From NCBI RefSeq assembly GCF_041296385.1, contig NC_091017.1, positions 51,582,214 to 51,646,213 of the forward strand: DNA of 64,000 nt. Reading direction: 5' to 3'. This DNA is from Aphelocoma coerulescens. Its lineage: Eukaryota; Chordata; Aves; Passeriformes; Corvidae. The translations under genes were made by a program, and so were the position numbers. Below the pieces are notes generated by a model. That model did no database searches. It saw nothing but the letters and a program-made list of their open reading frames with translations, and had not been told where the DNA came from. Shown one piece after another: positions 1-12,400 of the stretch; positions within the stretch are counted from its first letter, which is position 1; the number at the start of each line of letters is the position of its first letter.

Positions 1-3000
1 ACCAATACAATAAAGTATCAATTTACTCCAGGCTTTCTTCAGAGGCTGCGTTTTCACTGGGTTATTGGGATATAAGAAATTACTGACTGCTTTTCTGGGG
101 GGATCCCTGACCTTTCTGGCTAAAGTGATGTAGAGAAGTTATTCCTATAAACTCCCATGCTTTCTCCTTCACCTAAGCTTAACCTGTTGCTGAAGAAAAT
201 CAGAAAGCAAAGTTTAGGATCAGAAAACAAGGTTAAACCACAGACCTGTAAACCCTAATGAACCCCATCTGTAAAGAATCCCACGCCCATCTGTAAAACC
301 CTAATGAAGAGCTGCTTGCAATTCCTGGACAAATGTATGGGTTATTACAAGAATATAAGCAAAACTGATGTGGTTTTTTTCTTCTTACTCGTTCCTATCC
401 TTAGTGCTGTGGCATACATGAGAGGAAATGCAATTTATCAGTGTAAAATCTCAGTTTCTGCACATTGTACATAGCATACACACATGTAAACCCCTTGGGC
501 CTTCGTTGGTTCTCTGTATTTATAATGTGACCATGTAATGCCATCTGTGACTACCTGAGCATTCCCAACTTTCAAAGAAGATGACAGTAGGTCCTTCTCC
601 ATCTTCCAAGACACATCTATTGGGCAATAGGGGCTGGGGCTGGGAGACCTCTGCAGCCAGCAGCAATGTCAGCTCTTGGCTCACTGGTATCCTTCCATGC
701 TGATGAAACGGGAAGCTTTTTCTGGTATCCAAAGTGGAAAAGGTATTTTCATCAACACACAAGATGTCTCCAGTGGTCTGACAGTGTGGGTTGTGTTCAC
801 TGAATGCTCTGCCCAGCATGGGTGGTGCAAGAACTGGTGGCACAGCAGATGCCTTTTTGGACATATTGTTGGTCAGTTCCAAATCCTTGTCTACCTTCCA
901 TCTTAACAAAGCTCAGTCTGGAGTTCTTGATGGCACTGGCAGTGGCTGTCCCACACTGCTGGAATGTGTGACCACTATTTAAAGACCAATCCTTGATGAG
1001 ACTTTCTAGTGACTGCCCTGTGGTCTTGTGCTTCCCTGCCGTCAGTAGCCTGTGTTTCATTCCCCTTTAGCTTTGGCAGGTCACAGTTCTGATATAGCTC
1101 CTCTCTTAACTGATGCTTCTTGTATGGCACCATGGTAGATGATTTATTGAAACCGTAACAGAGCAAATCTGCTGGGAAAATCATCTGTCTTGTCCAAGGA
1201 AGACATTGGATTAGCACTATCTGCTTTTCAATGAACCTACACTACCCTTTCCCTGTTTGTAGCTTACCTTCATGCCTTGAATTACAGCTTCCTCCTAGCA
1301 AATGGCAGCTCTTAGGAGGGCAAAACACCTGTACTCAGATCAGGCCAGTACCAACCATCAGCCCTCTTGTAAACAATAGGGGTTTTGATCTGGGATATTC
1401 CTCAGTAATTACTACCACCTTTGGTCACAAACAGGAACTAATTCATCACAAAAAGTCTACACCAGTATCATAGCCTGACATGAGGACAGGATTTGTCTGT
1501 AAAATAGAGGCAGGTAGCACGAAGGAGTCTTACTGCCATTGCTGGCTGGACTAACGCATCAATTCATGTGCAGCAAAGAGGCATGTGTAAACATTTTTAT
1601 TTTCAGCAACAGTGGTTAGATGAAGAGATGAATGAAATTTATTCAGGAATTAATAGTGAAGATACCTGTCAAAACATAAGCAGTATCTGGAAGAAGACAC
1701 TGAGATTATAGTGGTAGTATAACCACCATTCACACTTCCTGTGGCCAAGTTCTTACCTCTGCAAAATGTCAGGCTGTGTTTGATCTGTCTGCTGTTACTA
1801 CCAGGCACTAAGAGCCTGGTCTCACCATGGTGGGTGCCAGAATTTCCCAGGAATCACATTTGGTTTGCAAGCAAAAACTGTTTGGTCCAGTTGATGTCCT
1901 TACAGAACCACCAGTGGCAGTGAGTCACCTCTCTTCCTCTCTTCTCTCTGAGGCACATCTTCAGTGTCATTCAGTGTCTACAGTGTCATTCATCTCTACA
2001 ATGAGACCTGAGCCGGTGTAACCAGGATGGCAATTTGCTCCACTGGATGTGTCCCCGAGGTAGGGATTGCTCTCTTTTCTGTGCAGCTGAAGGTTGGGTC
2101 ACAGCCACATGATACAAGGAAGTCTGATTAGGTCATGTGAGATGTTCGAATGCTGTTTGGCTGGTGGAAAAGTCCAGTTTCCCATGGAAAGGACACAATG
2201 ACTGGACTATAGTCTTTTTCCCTTGTTCTCGGTGGGGTTTGGGGTTGATAGCAAGAGAGAGGACGTGGTGGCAGATCATTGCTGATTTTTAGTAAAAAGC
2301 CCAGCACATTGGAAACACCATCTTTTGTCTTTCAAACAATGTCAACATCAATACTGCAGCCCCATGCAGTGGGAGTTACCTTCTACCAAGACACTGAAGT
2401 GATTGTTTCTGAATAAGCACAGGTAACCAGAGCCCTGAGTCTCTCTGAACTAATAAAGAATTATTGGAAGTGTGTTTTGCTGCCATTCTTCTGGAGCTTT
2501 TCAGCTGCCACTCTGCAGCAAGGTGATAAACACGAGCCCTAGGAGACTCTCACAACCTTCCTCCATGCCGTAGCATATTTTGTAGATCTAAAATAGAACT
2601 GTTGAGTGAGGCACTCTGCCTCCGCTCCTCACACCGCTGCCTCTCCTACATTGCAAGCTTGAGCGGTTTGGTGATTTTTGTACTGCCCTTCAGCATTTTT
2701 TAAGCAAACAAACAATCTTCAAACGTTTAAATGAACTTCAGAAAATGCAGCCGACTAGAGACACAGCTATTAAAATGATTGGGTCAGCAATCAGGTGGTT
2801 GCTGTATATAACAGAGTAATAAGAGAGAAATGACTCTTAACCTGACTTTAGGTGCCTCTGAGGCACATTTACATTCCAGCTTGGCAGCTAAGCACCCTTT
2901 AGAGTCATCAGAGTTAATGAAATGCAGAAAGCAATTACTCTTGCCTAAAGTAGTTGACTAGTTTCGCCCAATTATGACGTCTCAGCTGACAAAATCTCTG

Positions 3001-5255
3001 GCAGGACAGGCACCTTGACAGTAAGTTCAGTTGCAGGCAGCTACTGCTGTGGTCGATGGCTAATGTTGGGCAAGATGTATGGGGTCCAGCTATCTAATGC
3101 CTCCTCAAGATGACCAGGTACAGCTGTTACAAGAATAGTTAAGAAGATGCTGTTAGAAATAACCAAAAAAGTGCCAAAGCAAAAGATTTTCAGAAAGATT
3201 ATTTCTCCATTGCTTAGTGGCAGGATTAGGAATCAGAGAGCCTGAGAAAAAAACAAAATTCCCAGGGGGTTTAAAGAGAGGAAACTAAAGGACTTGCATG
3301 AACATCAAAATTCAATTATTTATAGCCCACTGGGAAAACATGTTTCTCCAACAGCACTTTTGGCATGCCTTCAGTTCAGAGCTAGTGCAGGGTGATTGAC
3401 AACTTATTGTCATCTCCCTAAAGCAAAGCCCACTCTGAATTGCACTGCCACCCTGACGAGGCTTGTGTTGGTCTGGGGCCATATTCACCATCACTCTGGG
3501 CTTCTGCTGGTCTGTTACTGCAGGAGGAGGCAACCAGGAGCAGGAGAGGGAAGGGGGAAGCAGATGGCACTTGGGCAGCAGCACCTGTGACCTTGGCACA
3601 GGGTCATAGGTTCCGGGGTGGTGAAGAAGAAGCTGGCCACTGACCACACCAAAGCCCAGAGAGGTTGCCCAGTGTAAGGTGCTTCCCAAAACAAGGGTAT
3701 GGCTCGAGGAGTAGCTGTACTGACGTGCAGAACACCCAACAATAGTAAAGAGCAATTAGGTTTTTCTCTTCGTAGCGTTGTACTTTTCTTAGTCGCTTAC
3801 TAATTGAAGCTCGCCCTTCCTTGCACTTTCCTTTCGCAGGGCTTTCAGATGTAAGCAGGAACCCTTGCTGCGCTTTCTCAAGAGTCCCCTTCTTTTTCTT
3901 TCTGCTGCTGATTGCAGGATCTGTACAAGATCTGAAGTAGAGATACTCCATGGTCACAGGCTAATAACAAAGCTTCCTTTTTTGCATTTTTTTTCTCAGA
4001 TATAGGGAATTTGTGCCCTGCTTTAAAACAAACAAACAAACTACCAACATACAAAAAAATCATACAATTAGAAGTATACCTAAATAAATATTCAGTTCTG
4101 GGTGAATCCTATTTTAAAACACCAGTGGAATTAGACAGACAACTTTAGCACATTAAGGCTGTTGTTCTAAACAGTAGCAAGAGATTTAATTAAGGAAAAT
4201 CACCCCCTATTGTGAGCTACACTGCGTGACTGTAGCATGTACAAACCTAAGCAATTCTTTGATGAATACGGCCTCATAAGTTACTAATGTCAGATGTATA
4301 AATAATGCTATCCCGTGCTCCTGAAGCCTTGTTTCTCAGTGAGGAGCCTCCCCAACGGAAATGCTAAAAAGAGCAGTTCAAAGATTTACATAGGTCAGGG
4401 AAGTAACAGATTTCCCCAAGCAAAGAAACAGGAAAGGGAAAAACAGCAGCTTTCCTTCTGAAAGGGGAAAACAGATAAAGGGCCCTGGCGGCTCCTGCCA
4501 AGTCCTTGTGCCTGCTGTGCTGCAGATAGCCCTGCCTTTTATGGGCCACAGAGCAGTGACCATTCATTATTAGAAGAGAATCAACTTATTTTCCGATTTA
4601 TTTTTTCCTTTTGAAATCATAAAAACAGGCTTGTGGGAGAAGCTAACAGTTTGGGTTGCTGTATCCTGCCTAATATGGTCAACCAGCAGCATTAAAAAGC
4701 AGCAACAGGAATACAATTTGCTTGTCTGAGCCTTGTCTCTCACCCTCCCCCCCCCTTGCCTCCAATAGTTGTCAGTGTTTGCAGTTTGATAATTAGTGTT
4801 CTAGAGACAGAGTGCATGGCCTGGCCAGGAGCTGTGGGTCATGGTACCCTGATCTCCCCAGAAGTCCTGGAGGCCAGTGGTCAAGAAGTGGTGTGGTGCT
4901 GACAGAGTAAGATGTCAGAACACGTGCCTTTCCTCAGAAGCCCTTTCATCTTGATGTCTGGGCACTTTCCCATGCAAGACACTTCAGTGGAAAGTTGATT
5001 CATATCTGTTTACAGCCAAATTCAGCCCTGTAAGGCAGATGTGTGTTAAAAGAGAAAAATGCTTTGGTTGGAGGAGAGGGTTTCTATTGCAGTAACAAAA
5101 TGTTCACCCTTTGACCGTCTGATTCTTCTGAAATTTTCTGCTAGTGAAATGAGCTGCTGTGGGTGAAGAAACGAGGTCCCATCCTTCCCCAGAGCACAAA
5201 TGGGGTTTTTTTGTGATCTCAGGCTGCCAAAAAAACCTTTTTACCAGTTTTATAT
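1..5255. other. Intergenic, no gene seen
   Basis: No coding region, RNA gene or recognised repeat. Short open frames here have no recognisable product. There is a C-run near 4,745-4,757 and the possible conserved block noted at 2,700-2,990. Confidence 0.7.
2700..2990. promoter_or_regulatory. Candidate conserved non-coding block
   Basis: Repeat-free, moderately AT-rich segment with homeobox-like TTAATGA and CAATTA motifs and TGACGT near its end. It looks like conserved non-coding DNA, but I have no alignment. Confidence 0.15.
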
Positions 5256-5349
5256 CACCCATGGCACGGGGGTTGGGACTAGGTGATCTTTAAGGTCCCT
5301 TCCAAGCCAATACTTTCTCTGATTTCTCTGATTTCTGTGATTTCTATGA
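5256..5349 (+). mobile_element. CR1 LINE 3' tail
   Basis: About 94 bp: GGGGGTTGGGACTAGGTGAT, CTTTAAGGTCCCTTCCAAGC, then a degenerate tail of GATTTCT / GATTTCTGT / GATTTCTATGA units. Only the extreme 3' end remains. Confidence 0.88.
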
Positions 5350-8300
5350 CACTTCTGGGCAGTCCAGTTAATATCCAGGAAACGGGCAAGCCCTCAGCTG
5401 CTCAAAACACAATGAGGAGTTTCCTAGCTGCTTTCCAGTGTTTCGCTGGGAGCTCATGAGAACTGTCCCAGGAGTGCACTGACGCCCCTGCACGTTTCAC
5501 AAGCTACAGGCAGGGGGATTTTGCAGAACCACCTTCCATGCAAGCTCTTGCCACAGAGAGGCAGCCTCCACCAGTAAGACAGAAAGAGAAAAACCCTAAC
5601 AAGCAGAATAGCGAATGGGGAAGAGAAGCTTTGCAGGAAGCGTCAGTAAATGGAAAATAGGGACCGTATGGGCGGAATGTGGGGCTGTGCCTGACCTCCC
5701 GAGGCACCCTTGCGCCTTGTACTGCGGGTGGAGACAGCACTTGAGCGAGGTGTTTTACATACAGTAACAAGGTTAAGTGTTCCTGATCTGTGAAGGCAAA
5801 AAGTTTTATCTGGTGTGAAATGACAGCGTTGTCTTTGCAGCTGCTGGTTCTCAGGACCGGGGCAGCAGTGATACCTATCCTGATGGTTTCTGTGCCCTCT
5901 CTTAATGGCTTGGGGGATTCCTGAGCTCACCTTCTGCAACCAAGGGACCTTGCTGGTGGAGACCACTCTGTTCTAGCACAGTGGACTGTCAAATCAGAGC
6001 AGGAATAATTTACAGCAAATAGGGATTTACTAAAACCATAAAAACCATATGTAAATTTTGTCTATTATATTAAAAGACCAAGTTGAGGACTTTATGGTTT
6101 TTTTTCTAACTGAATATGTGGACCTTTGCTTCTTTTTGTTGTTTGGGGTTTTTTTGTTTTGTTTTGGTTTGGTTTTTTACTGGGAACTCTGTGATATCAA
6201 CATTTCTGAAGACAAAGTCCTTAGCTTTCCACCTGCATGTCAAGGATGTTTTTCTGTTAAATTCCTAATTGTATCAATGAGGTTTACTCATTGTTTCGAA
6301 GCTACTAGTAACAATTAGCGTGCTGATGATCGCTGATTAAGAAAAGAAGGGGGGAAAAAAGTCTAAGGTAAATAAATCAACTTAAAAATTATCCCTTTCT
6401 GCAAACAACAGCTGCACAGGAAAAGGAAGACTGTTAGCCATCTTTCACTGATGCACTAGGCTGATCCAGTAGATGCGTTTCAAGTACTCTGCGGCTGCAA
6501 GTTAATATATCCTACACTCCACAGGAAAGAACCATGCAGGAAAACAAAAAAAAAAGGCAGAACAATTGTGTGAACCAAGTACCCCATCTTATTCTGAAAA
6601 CATCTGTGCCTCTGAATGTTTCATTCATTCATTTGGTTTATTTGGTGTAAAAGCTGTGCTAGCATTTGCAGCCTGTCTTGGATAATAATAGAAAAAACAA
6701 ATGTTGGTGTAGGGGTCCTTTGCCTTTTATTTGGTAGGAAACTAACTTGGAAAACAGAAACTGCTCAGTGGCTGAGACTATACGGTGTATGATGAGATTT
6801 GGTATGGGGGAGGATGGCTGGGTGTGTAATGCTAGGACTATGGAATGAATAAGGAATGCCAGGAGTTTTGGAAATACTGGTTTATGGAGAGCCTCAATTC
6901 AGTAAAAAGTACAGGAATGATGGCAAAAAGGACTGCAGGGGTGAAAGAAATAAATGAAATGCAGACTCACAAAGTTTGGGACAATTGTGGCACAGAGCTT
7001 CCAAAAAGCCAGGATTTTACTAGTCTACATGCCCCAATTTCCAAATTCTGACATGCTCAGCACAGGACTCTGGTGCTGAGGAGTACTCTCTAGAGGGTTA
7101 ATGGTGAAAGAGCCACTGCTTCATTTTGCGTAGATAACACAACAAAGCCTAGAAATGCAAATGCATTCAGAAAAAGTCTTTGAACAGGGCTTTTTTTCCT
7201 CTGAAAGTTGTTATGTTATGGAGATTTAAGAAAAGTCCTCACTGTTTATTGTCGAGTGTTTATTACAGAAGACGTCAGGAATGGCTGACAAGTTTATATA
7301 AAAAATTCCGGATCTTAACATTTTCCCAGTTGTTACTTTTCCTTTCCTACTGCTTCATCTTTGCAGAAGAAAGGGATTAAAGTGATGTATTTTGTCGCAC
7401 TTTTTCCTGCAGTGAATTAACCCTTGGTCAACAATGACAGCAAAGACAGTGCAGCTCTATGGAAATTAACTTGACAGCCCATAAACATGAGAGGCTGTTG
7501 TTCACTGGATTTCATTTTAATAGGCATTAACAAGGTTTTTGGGTTAAGTAAGCAAATGGAACTAGCCCTGAAACTATCATTTCATTTCATAGCCCTTTTC
7601 ACAGGGATTAGCTATCAGTCTGAAAGGCCTGTGAAGCTTCTAGCTAGCTTTTTAATTCAAATTCCACTGAATCCATCACAATTCCCTGTTGCTCCTAAAA
7701 TGCTATAAACAAGTAAACAATATCCACTGTGGGTGCTTAAATTTCTTGGTATGTGTCAGATTCTTAATGAGAAATCTGATGTTGGAATGGTGCAAATCTG
7801 CACTGCTCTGCCAAGGGTAGATGCTGCCCTTTCACAGATCTTAAGTTATAGAGAGTGTATTCTGCGACAGTAATTTTACTTTAGAAATTGTCAAAGGTAC
7901 ATACACAAGCTTAAAGAACAGCTAAGCCTTTTTCCCCTTCTCTCAAATTCCAGGCAGTTTGTGCCTGGGCTGAACTTGAATTGGGTACAAGCTCTCTGGG
8001 TCAGGGCACCAAGCTTGTGTCACTCTGCAAGTTAATCAAAACCAAAGTGACATCTCACTACTGACCTTGATGCTATCGTGCAGCTCATCCTCCTTCTCAA
8101 CTATCTTACCATCCCAGATGTAATACAACAACTAACAGCTGGGTATGAACACAAGCATGCTGTGCACACTTTGAGGGTCAAAAAGCACAAAGTAACCACA
8201 ATGATGAAGAATCAAGATGAGTGGTTTTAATAATCACTTCTGACTGAGACCAGTGTATGGAAATTAAAATAATGGGGTTTATATGTGCTCAGACTGAACA

Positions 8301-11300
8301 AGTCTTCCAGTCTAAAGAAAACATAGAGCTTCCTAACAGGACAGTCAACACCTTCCTGTAGGAGCTCCCATTGGGCCCACAGGTGGTGATGCTGGGACCA
8401 TGCTCGATGGACGACTCCAGTTCTGCACAGAGGCACCAAACCTTGAACACTTTGGTGACCCTGAGCAACTTAATGGAGCTGTACCACAGGGTGTCTGGCA
8501 TACCAGAGAGCAGCCCCTATTTCAAACCAGCCCTGTAAAGCTGAGGACCACACCGTAACAGGCATAGTGAGAGCACCCTCCCATGACCATGAAACGACCA
8601 AACCTGGATGGTCCTGGACAGAAGACGGTGCCAACACCTGGTGTAGGATTCTACCGGAGCTTGCTCATAGCCTGCTGCACGGATACTGCTAAATCAGGCT
8701 GGAGAATTGTGGTCAGAGGGTGCTGATACTGGAGCATGTGACAGGAGGGCAAGTCATGTAGCACTACCATGCCCATTGATACACACTTCTCAAAGTATTG
8801 AGTGGATAGAATTGGGTGATTGATGGAAAATTATTTTCCTAGAGATTCACAATTCAATCTACCATGCTTACATTCTTTTCATCTGCCTTAATACAATTGT
8901 TTGTATAGATATTTGTGAACAGTCTTTTATTTATGAGTAGGTATTGTTACCAGACAAGTGAATGTATTGACACCCGAACAAAAGGGCTCTCAGAAGCACA
9001 AGCATGCTCTCTCTGGAAGGTACTGCCCTGCCACCCTACACATACACATCAACTTGATGAAAATGTGACTAGAGAAACAAAATGTAAAGCACACAGGATT
9101 GCCAATAAATGTCATTGATGCATCCTGGTCAGGAAGGAAACCAGCTATTTTTAAAACAGGGTTTCATAAAAATAGCCAAATATATGGCATGTTTTGAAGA
9201 GGAAAAGCAGGAATCAAAAATGCTCAGTAGCCTTCCTGCAGTACACAGCTTATTCACCATCCCTGCTACAGGCCCAGACCCAAGCAGAGCAGAGCCTTTC
9301 TAACTCCTATTAATGTGCCTTCTCCTCTTTTCACTAATAGCATCAGCATATAAAAAAAAAATCTGTAGAAATAAGCAGGACAGGGATTAGCACTTCTGTG
9401 TGGCTCTGATTCAGATTTCTTACTCATGATCAGAAGGGCTGAGAGCAGATTTTTCTGTGTTTCTGCCTCATGCTGTCATTAATAGATGTTCACCCAGTCT
9501 TGTGGCATACGTGAACCTGAATGTGGTTCTTCAGATGATGGGCCAAGACAGAAACTCTTCACTTTCATTCCTCTTTTCAGGAATTCAGAAAGACCCAAAG
9601 GAGTTAAGTTGTCCTAGCAAAATCCCACTGCAGGCATCGTGCTTGATGGCTCATTCAACAGTCTCAGGTCTCCAGCAATACCTCCCCTGGAAGATCCTGC
9701 CCTGCAACCCCTGGTAAGAAGAATGTCCTCTGGGAAGGTACATGAACAGGATCCTTGGATATTGTCTGAGACTCAGGAAGCTAAGAAGCTCAGTGCCTGG
9801 AAAAGCCTGTGTCTCTGTGCTAAAGAACAGGAATGTAAATAGTGTATTAAGTTCTTGTATTTGACATCTGTGATCTCAGCAGAGCAGAGGAGAAGGAGGA
9901 AGTTGTCGTGAAGAAAACATCAATGCATACTACCTGAAGGTTTCTATTTCAAAGATTTTTCAAAAATGTTTTATGTGTTATTTGCAAAGTTGTGTACTAT
10001 GTAAACATGAACTGAAATATTTATTAAGATACTGAACATCCCTCTTGGCTCCTTCTCTCAAGCTGGCTTGGAACTATCATATCAGCTTTGGGAGGCTTGT
10101 GTACAACAAACAGCCCAGGGGCTTAATTTTGTGCAGCACTTCCCAAACAGCTACAACTGCAAGCTCTGCTTCAGTAGAGTGTGAGGTTGGAATATTACAA
10201 GATATTGCTGTTTTAATGCTCCTGTCACATGGGTATATAAGGCAGGGGGTGTAAACAGGAGCTGGTTATTAAAAATCATTTTACTCCTGTGTGTAGTGGA
10301 ATCTAAAGTGCAGATATCCACCATCATAAGTAATATAAAAAAACCCCCAACTTTATTGTGAATCTCCTAGTACATGGATTACTTTTTTTTTTCTTGGAGT
10401 TGTAGCTCCTGGAAAAAAGGAAGATTTGAAAATACATTGTGAAAGCATTAAAACATTTCTGGACTGTTAAAAAAGGACACAGATGTTGTATTCTTAGTTT
10501 CCTTCTTTGAAACCATTTTTATGTTTTCACAGACTTTATTAGTGAATTCACTTACTAGTGCATTTTTAGGGTTTCCAGTTCCATGTGCATTGACTACATG
10601 CCATAATTACCAATTAACATTATACTTATGTTTCCAGATGATTTTTTTTCCACTCTTCCAAAATTTGAAGTCTTGATTTTATTCTCTAAATTCATTCTAG
10701 CCCATAGCATAACCTTTTACTGGGGCTATTCAAAAACTGTATTTTTAATATCTGTTTTCAGTAGCTTTAAAGACTGTTGAATTTCAATTAGTTTGGGAAT
10801 GCTACTTTCCAGTGTGGGAGTCACTTTCCCTGAACAGTCTGGAGGAAGAGAGGAAGTGTTTGCTTTCCTCATTGCAAAAAGATGATGTCCTTCAATAAAA
10901 CGTATTGCCTTCATGCTTTGAAACGATGGCTTACTTTCACACACATAAGCCTGCCGTGTTTAAATGGCATTATAAAGATGACAAACTCATGCCTCATGCC
11001 ATCCACGTGAAAGGTCAGAAATACCAGAATTATATCAACATATATTCTGGGGCGTGTTCTTTGTGTGTTATGATGTTGACCCTATGTATAGGAGGATCAT
11101 GTGCTATTTCTCTGTAGATGCTACATCTTGCCCAGCAAGCTGCTTTCACATGACTCCAATACATCTGATTTAGCGATAAACACTGGAATAGAGGAAGAGA
11201 AGCTTCTATCTTTTTTTCTGCAATGCACTGGACATCCCTTTTCATTCTTCTTTTGAATATCAAGTAGTACTAGACCTTCATGTGTCTCCATTTATTGTGA

Positions 11301-12139
11301 AATCACAGATGTCTATTTAACACCAATAAGGACATTCAGTATTATAAGAGCTGGATTATAGCAAGGTAAGTAAAATTTCTTTCAAAGTTATTCTAGATTC
11401 ACATTGGTGATAGCTTGGGGAGAAGCCAGCCTTGGCTACAGGCTCCTTCAAGGCATTTCTACAGCTTCAGAGGCCCTTTGGCCCATGTGCTCTCCAGAGT
11501 TGTCTTCTTTAGACAAGGAGAAGGCACTGCAATCAGTGGCCAGATATTGTCCCCCTTCCTCTGCACTCCCAACATATCACCAACCTGTCAGCTGAGCAAG
11601 AATTGCCGCTGCACAGGAGGGGTTCAGTGGTCACATGCCTGTTTTTTCTCCAAAACCAGTCTCAGACTGATCACCAGTCTGAATAGCAAACCCAAAGCAG
11701 AAAAGTTAATGCAGGAATGGCAGGAACTTCACTCAGAGCCAGAGCTCAGATTTTGAAAAGCAGCAAGCCCCCTGCCTCCAGATTGTGAGGATTGCACAGC
11801 TGCATGTGCATGCTGGTTTTAACTGTACTCCTTCACAGAGGACTTTTTGCTGAGCTTAGTTAGATGACAAACAAAAGCCAAATAAAGGATCGTTGCAAAA
11901 GGTACCAAAAACCTACTACTTTCCAGATGCTTTGTGATTAGAACAAGAAACAGTAGCATAGGAAACTTTTTTCCTCACTTTCTACCCATGCAGCGAAGTA
12001 CTGTAGTATTAATGTGGGAGGCTGTGGAAATGCCATCCTGGAGCACTTTAAGGACAGGTTGGTAAATATCTCCCAGAAACATATTAGGAATTGCAGATCC
12101 TACATGAGGCTAGAAGAGCCTTCTTGGCCACCTGGGCAA
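5350..12139. other. Intergenic, no gene seen
   Basis: No gene supported. There is a G/T-rich low-complexity run near 6,130-6,177, otherwise unique AT-rich DNA. Confidence 0.7.
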
Positions 12140-12400
12140 GGCTGGCTCGTGTTCAACCACTGTGAACCAGCACCCACAGGTGCTTTTCTGACAGGCAGCT
12201 TTCCAGCTACTCTGCCCCCAGACTGATCCAACACTTGGTCTTGTTGAACCTCATACCACTGGCCTCAGTTCATCCAGCTGGCCCAGATCCCTCTGCAAAT
12301 CATTCCTGCCCTCCAGCAGATCAATGCTCCCACCCAACACTTCCACCTCTCCCTGACTGACTTTCTGCTTCATCACCTGTGCAATGGTGGCTGTTATGTG
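12140..12400 (-). mobile_element. CR1 LINE fragment, minus orientation
   Basis: The plus strand carries the reverse complement of a CR1 internal segment: AACCAGCACCCACAGGTGCT, AGGCAGCTTTCCAGCTACTC, TTGTTGAACCTCATACCACT and CTGCCCTCCAGCAGATCAAT. It covers the same CR1 segment as the start of the copy at 37,616. The open frame on its minus strand (near 12,251-12,496) is a CR1 remnant, not a host gene. The end on the 12,400 side is approximate. Confidence 0.85.
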